From the NCBI GenBank assembly GCA_024243835.1, contig JALPMN010000587.1, forward strand, positions 1 to 24,805: a stretch of 24,805 nt of DNA. The letters are read 5' to 3'. This DNA is from Enteropsectra breve (Eukaryota > Microsporidia). Made by a program: the position numbers and the translations under genes. Shown in pieces: positions 8,630 through 17,657 of this stretch. Every line of letters begins with the position of its first letter. Position 1 is the stretch's first letter. The notes under the pieces are model-generated. The model had not been told where the DNA came from. It saw only the letters and a program-made list of their open reading frames with translations, and did not search any database.

Positions 8630-10132
8630 ATGAGGTTTTTGAGAAGCACACTATTCCTCGGAAAGATTCTGTGTAATTCAAGATTCACTTTTGACACAAG
8701 TGAGTATGAAGCATGCACACCACAAGATTATGAGAACTCTATTTTTGAAAAGAGTTGCTATCCATGTATTACACCGCAGAAACCGCCAAAAGCTTTGATT
8801 GTGTGCGAGGGCTGCACAATGAGTGGAGAAATAGAGCAGAGTATCTCAATCTACAAACAGTTACAGGACTTCTTCGAATCTAAAATTAATATACAAATGA
8901 TATTCACGGGTGTGGCGGAGAAAGCAATCCCCTACATCCTTAGAAACTGTTTTAAGCCTTGCGAATATCGTGAAACAATTTCTGAAATCTCCCAAAGCGT
9001 CGAAATCGCAGGCTTAATGTTCTTTTGCGCAAGCAAAATAATAACAGCTGAAGACATTCATAGCCTGCAATCGAAATATGATTTTGTGATTGGCGTGAAT
9101 TTGAGCTGCAGGAGGGAAATTTCTGAGCGTACCAACATTTTAATGGTGGATTCACATTTTAAGGGCCCAGAACTTTTTATATCTGATTTTATTAGAATAA
9201 TGCCTATGGCAACATACAGTGAGTCTAATGGTTTTCAGCAGTTTCTGCATAGTTATATAGCTTTTAGAACTATGCAGTATGGATTGGACCCTTCATATTA
9301 CGAAGTCGCGGGCAAGTTACTACCAGACACGAGCAAATATTTGCATAAGCTGGCAAGTTTGCCGTTTTACTATTGTGATCTTGAATGCTCCAATATCAGA
9401 GAGTTTATTTTGACTCTAGTTGCAGCAACCATAAAAATTTGCGAGCTGAAAGCGGCTACTGAGGGATTCAAAAAGGATATCTACGTCAAAATGATTCTAA
9501 ATAATAGTTCGATCGATCTTGCTAGAATTCATGGCTATATTACTTATCTACTCGAAGATTTACAAGAGCCTTTAAGAGCGCTTTTCTTTAAAATTAGAAT
9601 GACTGGCTTTGATAAGTATGGAGAAAATCTAACGATTTTGTTTTCCGGGTCACTTGATGTAACTTTAGTTCTGGTGAAGTGTAACCATCTTGATATTGCT
9701 GTGAAAGATTTCCTTTTATTGAAAAGCCAGAGGCTTGTGGTAACTGACAAAGACATGACCCTGTCGAAGGCAATTTCCAGCGGAAGACTTGTTTTTTATG
9801 AAACGGTGAAGGAACGCGAAAATTTTATCAGAGGCCTGGCTCATAGTAGCATATCTTCTCCAAAAGATACAGAAAGCAGTAGCATGATATTTTATAGGGT
9901 AAAAGGAGAAGAAGATGCAAAACCAAGTGACAGAATTACAGCAGACTTTTTGGATAGATACAAGGAGTGGTGTGGGACCAAAAGACTCAAAGGGAACAGG
10001 TGGCAAGACCTTTTGTATATTTGGTTGCAAAGGATTGCCATTCATCGGGAGCCTTGCATACTGCAGGGCGGAAATAAAAATAACTATAAGAACCTGAAGA
10101 GGCGCTATAGTGCAATGCATGAGGACGAATAA
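8630..10132 (+). CDS. Unrecognised 500-aa protein, possible GT-B-like C-terminal motif
   Basis: The ATG at 8630 opens a 500-aa protein with a short basic and hydrophobic start (MRFLRSTLFLGKILC) that might be a weak signal or anchor. A CxxC sits at about 43-46, and a possible Rossmann-like strand and turn at 55-62 (ALIVCEGC). Further along, FVIGVNL (152-158) looks like another core strand. Near the C-terminal half, LVVTDKDMTLSKAISSGRLV (370-389) followed by FYET resembles the donor-site pattern (D-x-S-L-x-E-A-x-x-x-G-x-x-x-Y-E) of some GT-B glycosyltransferases. The tail is basic. I cannot assign a family with confidence; a divergent glycosyltransferase is the best guess. No membrane helix is obvious apart from the N-terminus. 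Base composition resembles the neighbours. Confidence 0.75.
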   Translation: MRFLRSTLFLGKILCNSRFTFDTSEYEACTPQDYENSIFEKSCYPCITPQKPPKALIVCEGCTMSGEIEQSISIYKQLQDFFESKINIQMIFTGVAEKAIPYILRNCFKPCEYRETISEISQSVEIAGLMFFCASKIITAEDIHSLQSKYDFVIGVNLSCRREISERTNILMVDSHFKGPELFISDFIRIMPMATYSESNGFQQFLHSYIAFRTMQYGLDPSYYEVAGKLLPDTSKYLHKLASLPFYYCDLECSNIREFILTLVAATIKICELKAATEGFKKDIYVKMILNNSSIDLARIHGYITYLLEDLQEPLRALFFKIRMTGFDKYGENLTILFSGSLDVTLVLVKCNHLDIAVKDFLLLKSQRLVVTDKDMTLSKAISSGRLVFYETVKERENFIRGLAHSSISSPKDTESSSMIFYRVKGEEDAKPSDRITADFLDRYKEWCGTKRLKGNRWQDLLYIWLQRIAIHREPCILQGGNKNNYKNLKRRYSAMHEDE

Positions 10133-10198
10133 TTTTAATTATCAGTAGTAAAATGAATTAAATTCGGTCAATCTTTAATATTTCAACTCTTCATTTTC

Positions 10199-10216
10199 TT
10201 TAATTTAGATTTTTCA
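10199..10216 (+). promoter_or_regulatory. 18-bp motif shared upstream of both paralogues, copy 1
   Basis: TTTAATTTAGATTTTTCA matches the element at 12090-12107 in 17 of 18 bases. Here it lies about 190 bp before the proposed start at 10405, and a seven-codon micro-ORF (ATG at 10222, TAA at 10243) follows it. It could be a promoter element inherited with the duplication. The TTTAG end also recalls a 3' splice site, but I find no matching donor. Confidence 0.4.
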
Positions 10217-10398
10217 TAAGACATGCCTAATAAAGGCTATATATAAATACAAACTTATATTAAAAATGTAGATTCTAAAAGCATCATCTGCCAAAAATAT
10301 CGAAGTGGTTTAGCTAGAAACAATTATTCTTGAGTAAAAAATTTTCATTTGTTTACTTAATAATGAGCTTTAAAATTTTTACGTGTATATTAAACCTA

Positions 10399-10402
10399 CC
10401 CC
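10399..10402 (+). promoter_or_regulatory. CCCC start-proximal signal of paralogue A
   Basis: CCCC followed by TA stands directly before the ATG at 10405. It favours this start over the in-frame ATG at 10363 and the open frame that extends back to about 10330. Confidence 0.45.
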
Positions 10403-10404
10403 TA

Positions 10405-11790
10405 ATGCCAACGTTACCTGACATCAAGGCGTTCTTTCTCATCTACGTGGGCTACTTGTTTTCTCTGATTCCAGCACTCTTCTTGCTGCTTCCACAGGCC
10501 ATTGAGACTGAGGGCAAGGTTTTTGCATACTTTCTCATTACGGTGGGTCTGCTTGCCACAGCGCTGCGGTTTCACATACAGCATGCAGTGCACAAAGAAG
10601 AAAGCAAAATCAAGCACAAGACTTCGAGCTTACTCAACAGCCCCATTCTTCAAAGTGGAATTGAAATCTTTGAGTTCCAGACCTCTGAGGATCTCAGAAT
10701 CTCTAAAATCCAGAAACTTGTTTTGAAAGCCAAAAAAAGATGCAGCCAGCTGTATCCGTTTCTCTTAATGAGCGTGCTGGGCTTTATGGCTTTTAGAATG
10801 GCGCACCACGCATATCTTTGCATCATTGGTGTTGAGGAAGGCAATTTTGATGACACGAACCAAATGCTTGCATTCACAATGTTTAGAGTTGGCTTTTTTG
10901 TGCTGATAATTGCATCTCTGAATAACTTATTTTCAGGCGTAAAATTTATTCTTAGCGCTATTAATATCATAGCCCTATTCTTCGTGACATATTTTATAAG
11001 GACCGAAAATATCAGGCACAGAGACTATGACCATTCTATACCCGCCTATCAGCTTACCCTTTTTAAGCTCGCCAATTTAATTTCGCCACTTTCCTGTCTT
11101 TTCATGGTTTCTTCTGTGGATATTTCAAGATACACTCTGAAGCTTAAGACCAGCTTTAGGACCGGATATAAAACACTTGCGATGGTGCTCGGCTGTGTGA
11201 GTGCGATAATTTTTGCAGATCTTGCCTTTTTATCAAGCAACATTATAATGAAAGATACGCTGAATGCACTGATCTATCTGCTTGAAAGCCTGACGAAGCA
11301 GCAGCCCCTCGGAGTTCCCATACATGAGCTTATTGATGCCGGTGTGCCCTTAGCAGTTATGTCATTTTTGTGCATCTCTTGTTTAACCATTCTCTACAGC
11401 AGGCACAAGCATATTTTGCGCGAAAACCTTACGAGCTACTCCAAAACGTCTGTGATTCTTATAAGCACTGGAGCATTAGTAGCTTTTACAGCACTACAGG
11501 CATACTTGGGATATAAGTCGTTAGTGTACTTGAATGTTGTTGCAAATTCTCTAATTGCAATCAACTTTATCTATAATTTTGTCATTTGGAGAATATCAAT
11601 CGGTAAAAAGGTTGCGATTGCTGAGAATCGATTAATGACCTACATGCTTATGATTTTTACTGTTGCTGCAGGCTTGTTTGGTGTAGTAACACTAGTTAAG
11701 ACAACTATCTCCGCGAGTAAACTTCTGTTTATAGCTCTCGTTGAATTTTATAGCGGGGCAGGATTCGTGGGATCCAATATAATTAAATAA
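10405..11790 (+). CDS. Multi-pass membrane protein, paralogue A
   Basis: The 461-aa protein has about 11 hydrophobic segments with a charged cytosolic-type loop between segments 2 and 3 (near residues 65-112). It is a clear paralogue of the next gene: LPDIKAFFLIYVGYLFS aligns with SRENVKALLLIYMGYCIS, FHIQHAVHKE with FYIQHRILEE, and VSSVDISRYTLKLKTSFRTG with TSVVDLSTYALKMKNTLSAG. The start at 10405 is chosen because it matches the paralogue's N-terminus and has a CCCC signal; ATG 10363 would add 14 residues. Size and segment number resemble equilibrative nucleoside transporters, and import of host nucleosides would suit a microsporidian, but I see no decisive transporter signature. Identity to paralogue B looks like roughly a quarter to a third, so the duplication is old. 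Confidence 0.85.
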   Translation: MPTLPDIKAFFLIYVGYLFSLIPALFLLLPQAIETEGKVFAYFLITVGLLATALRFHIQHAVHKEESKIKHKTSSLLNSPILQSGIEIFEFQTSEDLRISKIQKLVLKAKKRCSQLYPFLLMSVLGFMAFRMAHHAYLCIIGVEEGNFDDTNQMLAFTMFRVGFFVLIIASLNNLFSGVKFILSAINIIALFFVTYFIRTENIRHRDYDHSIPAYQLTLFKLANLISPLSCLFMVSSVDISRYTLKLKTSFRTGYKTLAMVLGCVSAIIFADLAFLSSNIIMKDTLNALIYLLESLTKQQPLGVPIHELIDAGVPLAVMSFLCISCLTILYSRHKHILRENLTSYSKTSVILISTGALVAFTALQAYLGYKSLVYLNVVANSLIAINFIYNFVIWRISIGKKVAIAENRLMTYMLMIFTVAAGLFGVVTLVKTTISASKLLFIALVEFYSGAGFVGSNIIK

Positions 11791-12089
11791 CCACTTAAAT
11801 AGCTACATCCTGAGTTTAAATTTCTAATTTATTTATAACAACAAGAATATACGTTGATTTTATCTGAGTTTCTAGAGAATTATGAATGTAAGAGTTCTAT
11901 TAAAGTTAATTTAAGTATTCAACAAGCCATAAATATTTTTATACAACCATGCTCTGAATAAATGCTACTGCATACAACCTAATGCATTTCCTAGTCGATT
12001 TGTATTTACCGTTTTTGTTCACACATGAAATGCAACGATATTTATGACTTAAATATGTTTTTTCTTTGTTAAATTTTTATCAAATTTTT

Positions 12090-12107
12090 TTTAATTTAGG
12101 TTTTTCA
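12090..12107 (+). promoter_or_regulatory. 18-bp motif shared upstream of both paralogues, copy 2
   Basis: TTTAATTTAGGTTTTTCA lies nine bases before the ATG of paralogue B. It differs from the element at 10199-10216 at one base. Its place here suggests a core promoter or 5' leader element. Confidence 0.4.
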
Positions 12108-12113
12108 AACTAG

Positions 12114-12116
12114 CCC
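12114..12116 (+). promoter_or_regulatory. CCC start-proximal signal of paralogue B
   Basis: CCC touches the ATG at 12117, as it does in the SEC66 and MTR4 genes of this window. Confidence 0.5.
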
Positions 12117-13538
12117 ATGTCTCTATCTAGAGAGAATGTGAAGGCTTTGCTTTTGATCTATATGGGATACTGCATCTCCATATCTACTGCTCTGGTGATA
12201 TTTCTACCAGTTCTCGCATTCATATTCCGTCCTGAGATGCTCTTCGTGCTTATTCTTTTAGGATTTGTAGTAAACGCTTTGAAATTCTACATACAGCACA
12301 GGATTCTGGAGGAGGCCACCACTCACAAGCCGCTCACAGTGACATACACCAGCGATAGTTCATCCATGCGATACAACCGACTAGACATTGAAGCAGCGGA
12401 TGTTGAGATGGATGGAGTATCTGTTAATATGAGTCCTCCTGATGATTTTCAGCGATCAAAATTAGGTTTTGCCTTGAAAGTTTTTAATATTCTGATAAAG
12501 CATGTTTACAATCTGTGCACGATAAGCGCATTTGGGCTGATACTCTACCATCTTCTTGCCAGTACCTATGCAGCGAGCTTTGGACTTGCGAATGACGATG
12601 GATATCAAATGAGTATCATGGGACTTGTAGTCTCCGTATCTTTTGGAATATTCATAATGCTCAACAGCGTGTACAGCAATGCTAAATATGTATTCTCCAT
12701 AATTTCTGCCGTACTACTATCGATAGCGTCATTCTTGATGTTGTTTACTCCCGTTCCCCTTGAAAACTTTACTCAGTGTGTTCATAAGGACAACCTGAAT
12801 GTGATTATTCTTTTAAAGTATGTTGCTGTGCTCGCCTGTCTGCTGATCACATCAGTTGTTGATTTATCTACCTACGCGCTTAAAATGAAGAATACGCTAT
12901 CGGCAGGCTTTAAGACGGGTGCAATGGTCACTGGTACTTTAACGGCACTTCTTATTTCATTTTTCTGCGATTTTCAGAGCAATGTGATAAGAAAAGATAT
13001 GTTCAACCTGATTCTTTATAATCTGGACGATGCATTACCTATAAAAGCCATAAAACATACTTGGTTTGAGTATTTGGATGGAACCATTCCACTGCTGGTA
13101 TTTAGTGTGCTTGCCATAGTTTCTCCGCTTGCCATCATCCACAGCTACAAGCGCTTCTTCATGGAAAAGTTAGTTAATTTTGGATATCTGGGCAACATGG
13201 CAGTAATGAGCTTAGTTTTTGGGATGTTCATTGGAGTACAGGCGTATTTGCAGTTTGCGTATGAGCTGTACATGAAAGAAATGCTGAAATTGCTTATTGT
13301 AAGCCACATACTGTACAGCTATGTTTCATGGATGGCTATTAACTATAAGAGTATCTTTAAGAATTCAAAGAGACTTAGGAATGTTGGATACGTTGCGGTA
13401 GGAACATTCAGTTCCATTATATTTTTATGGGTGCTTTTCATTTTTGTGTTGCTTTCTAATGATAGTTATGAGGACCCTATAGAGCAGATTAATCAAGCCA
13501 TAAACTGTCTGAATCTTCACGAAGGCAAAAAGAAATAA
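12117..13538 (+). CDS. Multi-pass membrane protein, paralogue B
   Basis: The 473-aa protein has about 11 predicted membrane helices: near 10-37, 41-60, 137-157, 164-186, 190-212, 227-248, 268-288, 321-342, 357-380, 390-410 and 425-448. A hydrophilic loop of about 70 residues separates helices 2 and 3 and is poorly conserved with paralogue A. Conserved blocks shared with A are the first helix (LLLIYMGY), QH after helix 2, the VVDLSTYALKMK segment after helix 6, KTGAMVTG in helix 7, and GVQAYLQF near helix 9. The C-terminus ends LHEGKKK, and part of its coding sequence recurs in the hairpin just downstream. Function is unknown. A transporter role is inferred only from the number of helices and the tandem duplication. 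Confidence 0.88.
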   Translation: MSLSRENVKALLLIYMGYCISISTALVIFLPVLAFIFRPEMLFVLILLGFVVNALKFYIQHRILEEATTHKPLTVTYTSDSSSMRYNRLDIEAADVEMDGVSVNMSPPDDFQRSKLGFALKVFNILIKHVYNLCTISAFGLILYHLLASTYAASFGLANDDGYQMSIMGLVVSVSFGIFIMLNSVYSNAKYVFSIISAVLLSIASFLMLFTPVPLENFTQCVHKDNLNVIILLKYVAVLACLLITSVVDLSTYALKMKNTLSAGFKTGAMVTGTLTALLISFFCDFQSNVIRKDMFNLILYNLDDALPIKAIKHTWFEYLDGTIPLLVFSVLAIVSPLAIIHSYKRFFMEKLVNFGYLGNMAVMSLVFGMFIGVQAYLQFAYELYMKEMLKLLIVSHILYSYVSWMAINYKSIFKNSKRLRNVGYVAVGTFSSIIFLWVLFIFVLLSNDSYEDPIEQINQAINCLNLHEGKKK

Positions 13539-13574
13539 ATATTTTTTCGAAGCCCAATGCTTAAAGTATAATAG

Positions 13575-13658
13575 TAAAATAACTTTATTTGCCTTCGTGA
13601 CAAACTCATTCTGGGCACTATCATAAACCATGTCACGAAGGCAAATAAAGTTATTTTA
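13575..13658. repeat. Perfect 28-bp inverted repeat with a 28-nt loop
   Basis: The left arm (13575-13602) is the exact reverse complement of the right arm (13631-13658), and the loop is 28 nt. The arms contain TCACGAAGGCAAA, which is also present in the last codons of paralogue B (13517-13529). The structure sits 36 bp past that gene's stop, between it and the convergent 160-aa gene. A transcript would fold into a long hairpin that could end, process or stabilise the mRNA. It could also be a small duplication-inversion scar or an assembly artefact. Confidence 0.97.
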
Positions 13659-13861
13659 TTTCTTCAGCATCATCTTCAATAGCTTTTAGTACGTTCTCTG
13701 TTGAAATAGAAATTTACTTAATACTTTTTAAAATTAAAATAGGTTAGAAGACCAGTAGTATATCTTTAGAACTCAACATTCTCTTTAATGAACATATCAT
13801 TCTCTTTAATATTTAGAAGACTTGTTATAAAAACACCTACATTAAAATTTAATAAAAGGCA

Positions 13862-14344
13862 CTAAACTAAATTTGCATTTGTATTAGTAAGTTGTCCTGT
13901 AAGATTCTCAAAAATGCATTTCGGGGCATCATGCTTATTTTCACTCATAACGAAATAAACTGCAAATACTCCAAAGCCGCACACAAGAGCGACAAGCAAA
14001 AGCATAGTTAAAATACCAAAAATGTTGGCACTGCAGTAATTTGTGACTCTCCTCCCGATTGATTTTTTCTTGAAACCAGTAATCTGCAACTCCGCATCTT
14101 TTTCTTTCTCTCCAAGTCTTGGCTCTTGCAGCCTCTCAAACTTCACTTCTTCAAAGACATGAGAAACCGCATAATTCTCTTCCTTTATAGTTTCTGGCCG
14201 TTGTCCTAATCCAGCATATCTTCTTATGGCATCCGCAGCCTGAGCAGCATTGGCCTCTCCGATAGACTTGAATGATGCTTGTCGCTGCAAGTTGTCAGCA
14301 GTACATGCAATCTTTAAAAGCGCTCCTAGATAGTAGCCCCACAT
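13862..14344 (-). CDS. Small protein with one strong C-terminal membrane segment, unknown
   Basis: The 160-aa product starts MWGYYLGALLKIACTADN, a short hydrophobic stretch that may be a weak signal. A charged middle (residues 20-105) follows, then one strong membrane helix at about 108-132 (FGILTMLLLVALVCGFGVFA). A tail of about 28 residues contains one Cys and a possible N-glycosylation sequon (NLT, in FENLTGQL). The basic GFKKKSIGRR just before the helix suggests a cytosolic N-terminus and a lumenal or outer tail. I do not recognise a family. There is no CCC or GGG before the ATG. It runs convergent with paralogue B and in the same direction as the large secreted-protein gene upstream of it. 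Confidence 0.65.
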   Translation of the reverse strand: MWGYYLGALLKIACTADNLQRQASFKSIGEANAAQAADAIRRYAGLGQRPETIKEENYAVSHVFEEVKFERLQEPRLGEKEKDAELQITGFKKKSIGRRVTNYCSANIFGILTMLLLVALVCGFGVFAVYFVMSENKHDAPKCIFENLTGQLTNTNANLV

Positions 14345-14586
14345 AAAACTTAAAATGCTCTTCTATTTATGTTTTGTAAATCAGCAATAATTTATGCTTA
14401 AAATATTCAAAATTATAATGCCATCTGTTAATGATTTATAGAACAACAAGTATAAGACTCGTACTTTTTTAAAAGATAAATGCCATATTTTACTTTGCTT
14501 CTTAGGATATAAATTGAATACTAAGAATGCATGCTGTCTAACCACGGCATACATCTCATCTTTATAAGGGCAAATCAAGAAATATA

Positions 14587-14803
14587 GCATTTAATTAGAA
14601 ATATTGCATTTAACTAGAAATATTGCATTTAACTAGAAATATTGCATTTAACTAGAAATATTGCATTTAACTAGAAATATTGCATTTAACTAGAAATATT
14701 GCATTTAACTAGAAACATAGCATTTAATTGGAAACATAGCATTTAATTGGAAATATAGCATTTAATTGGAAATATAGCATTTAATTGGAAATATAGCATT
14801 TGA
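14587..14803. repeat. 19-bp minisatellite, about 11.5 units in two sequence types
   Basis: Units begin every 19 bp from 14587 to 14796 with GCATTTAA. The left half is made of type GCATTTAACTAGAAATATT. The right half is made of GCATTTAATTGGAAATATA, with two intermediate units (CATA) between them. This block structure suggests local amplification of each type. The array fills the gap between the 160-aa gene and the 3' end of the secreted-protein gene. Confidence 0.97.
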
Positions 14804-14842
14804 CAAAAACATAAATGATGGTAAAGATAGTTTAATCATTCC

Positions 14843-17656
14843 TTATCTAATAAAGATGTTATCAATAAGATCAATTTGTCTTATATCGTACTCATCCAAC
14901 TCAATTTTTATAAGATCTAAAGGATCGAAGAGTTCACTTGACGGCACCCACGGGCTGTGTATATATACTGGCGCTTCTTCATCATTAACTTCATCTCCAG
15001 CAGCCTCCTTCTTTTTCTTTTCGGCTTCCGCTTTGTATCTCGCTTCTCTTTCGTTGTTAAACTCAGTAATGAAGTGCGTCTCTTTTTCTCTATCCAACTC
15101 TCTTTTCTTTTCCACTACTCGTGGATCGATATGCTTCCTCAGCTTAGCAAGTATTTGTTCCCTGATGAGGTCTTTATCCAAAGGTGTCTTTTTAGTATAT
15201 CGCAGTTTCACAATCAAATTGATTTTATTCCATCTCTTAATATCATTCTTTCTATAAAGCAACATTTTCTCAATAATTCGTTGGATAGAATCCGTTATTT
15301 TCGTATTGATAGTATTATAATCAAGTTCTTTTGAGAGTTTCCCATTTGAGTCTTTCTTTAAGTCGAATAGCTTTGTTGCCGGGTAATTAAGAATCACAGT
15401 TTTCGTACACCAACGCAGTTTTGATATTGCCTTGTCCATATCATTTAAGCTATGATGACTCGAATCATTTAAGAAGAATTCAGCCACTTTGATCTCAGGC
15501 TGCCTATCGACAGGCTTTAGTTCTCTAAGTACTCTCAATAGTTCAACGTTTTTCTCGTCTAGCGGCATCATAAATTTATCAGTCTTGCAATTTCTAAATA
15601 GATATCTTCCATCGAGATCTGCGTATTCATCATTTACCTCTACACCCTTCTTTTGCAAAAGTACTTTTATAGGCGAAACCTTATCATGTATCATAATTCT
15701 TTTCAGAACATTCAAAGTCTTAACCTCAAATTTCACTTCGCTGTTAACATTACTTAACAGCAATTTTCCTTCCGTATCCTTTGTTACCAGTTTTTCACCA
15801 ATAAAGTGAGTTTTTATTTCCTTTACTACCTCTTTATATTTTTTAGGGAATGTGGTACAGATGTTGTTTGTCGTCATAAAGGTGGTCAGTACATTAAGTG
15901 AATTCTTTTTTCCATATCTGTTGAAATAATCATTCATTAGATGTGCAGCATTGAAATAGCACTTAGCCTCTTTCATATTATCAGATAGTATGCTTTTCTC
16001 GGCAAATAGCAAATTTGTAAAAATATAGTCGTTGAGCCCAAAGGAGCTTTTATAGCAGAACTTTATGAGAGGCGTATTTCTCAGTTCGGCTATTATTCCA
16101 TCACTCAGTGCATAGAAGCCCTCGATGCCAAATCCAGTAAGATTTTTCAATTTCTCTTTCGCACAGGCAAAAATAAACTCGTAAAACTCATCAAAATGCG
16201 ATCTCGTATTCTCCAGAAAGTCTATATTTTTTTCCAGCAAATCTGTATTTTTCTCCAGCAAATGATTGTACTCTGAATTTTCATCACACACAGCTTCTAC
16301 CTCAGTTATTTCGGGGAACAAGACCATCAGTGCGCTGTAGAACTCATTGACCCAATTAGTCAGCTTTCTAGGCAGCACCGCACTAAGCTTTCTCATTTTG
16401 AAGCGATCCTCCTCGAGTATGTTGCAAAGAATCAAAACATCCGCGCTTTGTGTATAGTCTTTTAAAAATGACGTCTCTGGCTGTAAAAACAGTTCTTGAT
16501 TCTCAAACAGCCCAATTTTCATTGGAACATTATCGAACTGAAATACAATAGCAGTAATTTCATTGTCTTTATCAACATGTACGCCTATGGTGAGAAAAGC
16601 TGCTTCTATGAACTTGTGCATTCTAAGGCAAGCGATAAAATCATCACGGTCCTTAGCTTTCTTTTTAACTTCTTTATCAGCATCAATATCAGGTGTTATT
16701 TTATCAGCATTTAACTTTTTTTTCTCAGCATTTAACTTTTCAACAGCAGCGGTATCGAGTTTTTCTTTAGTGGCAGCAGCTTTTTTGATTGCTTTAGCCT
16801 TTTCAATGTTCTCCTCGGCTCGCCTTTCTATTAAATCCTCTTGTAGCTTCGTTCGAAAGAGCTCAAGTAACCCAGGTTCTTCTACCCCAGAAACCGTTTC
16901 TTGTGGACTGTCTCCATTCACAAGAGCGCTTGAAGAAGCTCCTTCCTTCTGCATGAAATAAACAATATTAGATGCAAATAGAATCTCACCGTTCACCCGC
17001 ATATGAAAGCCCTTGTTGAAAAAATCAACGGTATTCTTTGTCCCTTTAGAGATAAGAAAATCGAAAATGAGAAATATATCATAGAGCAATGTGTATATTA
17101 TGCTAGGCTTGTTTTCTGGACTAAGCTCTTCATGCTCACAAAGATATATCTCTGCTATCTCATTTATCTTTAGATCTGAAGTGTGTAATACTTTAGTTCT
17201 CATATTAACAATTAGCTCTACAATATCAAGATTAAGAGGAGCTTTCTTCAGATCCACATCAATAACTTTAGGCTCTAAATTCTCAATAAAATCATACATC
17301 TCTCTGTTGCGATTGTACAATTCTTCTCTAATGGCCCTGTTAAATTGCTCTTCATCTTGATTTAGCTTAGCCACCTCTGTAGACTCAATAATCTCATTGT
17401 AAACTTGTAAGAACAAGCGGATTTTTTGCATTTCGTCATCTTTCATTTGTATCGACTCTGGGCCGAAAACTATATTATATAGCACGTGGAAGCAATCGAT
17501 ATCCATCAGCGCAAATTCTTTTTTCTTGGGATGCGCATCGCTGAAAAAACTCACCCTCAGCTTGTCGCTATAGGAACTTTTGTGCGGCGTAAGGAACGCC
17601 TGTGCCGCTGTGCACGCTACGGCTGAAATCCCTAGCAGTATTCCTAGTCCCTTCAT
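14843..17656 (-). CDS. Large secreted protein, unknown (937 aa)
   Basis: The protein opens with a textbook signal peptide, MKGLGILLGISAVACTAAQA, and a likely A-x-A cleavage after residue 20. No later membrane helix is clear, so it is probably secreted or held in the ER lumen or spore wall. The body is mostly acidic and helical. A Lys/Ala-rich stretch lies at about 284-340 (AEKKKLNADK repeats), and an internal repeat at about 464-478 (LLEKNTDLLEKNIDFLEN). A second charged stretch, rich in Lys and Glu, lies near 855-900. Host-directed secreted proteins of this size are common in microsporidia, but I see no known domain. GGGG precedes the ATG by one base, which supports the start. The upstream gap is shared with SEC66. 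Confidence 0.88.
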   Translation of the reverse strand: MKGLGILLGISAVACTAAQAFLTPHKSSYSDKLRVSFFSDAHPKKKEFALMDIDCFHVLYNIVFGPESIQMKDDEMQKIRLFLQVYNEIIESTEVAKLNQDEEQFNRAIREELYNRNREMYDFIENLEPKVIDVDLKKAPLNLDIVELIVNMRTKVLHTSDLKINEIAEIYLCEHEELSPENKPSIIYTLLYDIFLIFDFLISKGTKNTVDFFNKGFHMRVNGEILFASNIVYFMQKEGASSSALVNGDSPQETVSGVEEPGLLELFRTKLQEDLIERRAEENIEKAKAIKKAAATKEKLDTAAVEKLNAEKKKLNADKITPDIDADKEVKKKAKDRDDFIACLRMHKFIEAAFLTIGVHVDKDNEITAIVFQFDNVPMKIGLFENQELFLQPETSFLKDYTQSADVLILCNILEEDRFKMRKLSAVLPRKLTNWVNEFYSALMVLFPEITEVEAVCDENSEYNHLLEKNTDLLEKNIDFLENTRSHFDEFYEFIFACAKEKLKNLTGFGIEGFYALSDGIIAELRNTPLIKFCYKSSFGLNDYIFTNLLFAEKSILSDNMKEAKCYFNAAHLMNDYFNRYGKKNSLNVLTTFMTTNNICTTFPKKYKEVVKEIKTHFIGEKLVTKDTEGKLLLSNVNSEVKFEVKTLNVLKRIMIHDKVSPIKVLLQKKGVEVNDEYADLDGRYLFRNCKTDKFMMPLDEKNVELLRVLRELKPVDRQPEIKVAEFFLNDSSHHSLNDMDKAISKLRWCTKTVILNYPATKLFDLKKDSNGKLSKELDYNTINTKITDSIQRIIEKMLLYRKNDIKRWNKINLIVKLRYTKKTPLDKDLIREQILAKLRKHIDPRVVEKKRELDREKETHFITEFNNEREARYKAEAEKKKKEAAGDEVNDEEAPVYIHSPWVPSSELFDPLDLIKIELDEYDIRQIDLIDNIFIR

Positions 17657-17657
17657 A

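Larger units (their letters stand above)
11791..12116 (+). other. Spacer between the two paralogues
   Basis: This 326-bp AT-rich gap holds no gene that I can see. The only notable element is the 18-bp motif at 12090-12107, close to the next start codon. Confidence 0.6.

Noticed and set aside
13651..13713. Minus-strand fragment ending KAIEDDAEEIK before a TAA
   Set aside because: It looks coding-like but is only about 20 codons, has no ATG, is stopped upstream, and overlaps a hairpin arm; too short to support as a gene remnant.
16563..16961. Plus-strand frame opposite the secreted-protein gene
   Set aside because: It mirrors the Lys/Ala-rich region of the real gene and has no start signal.
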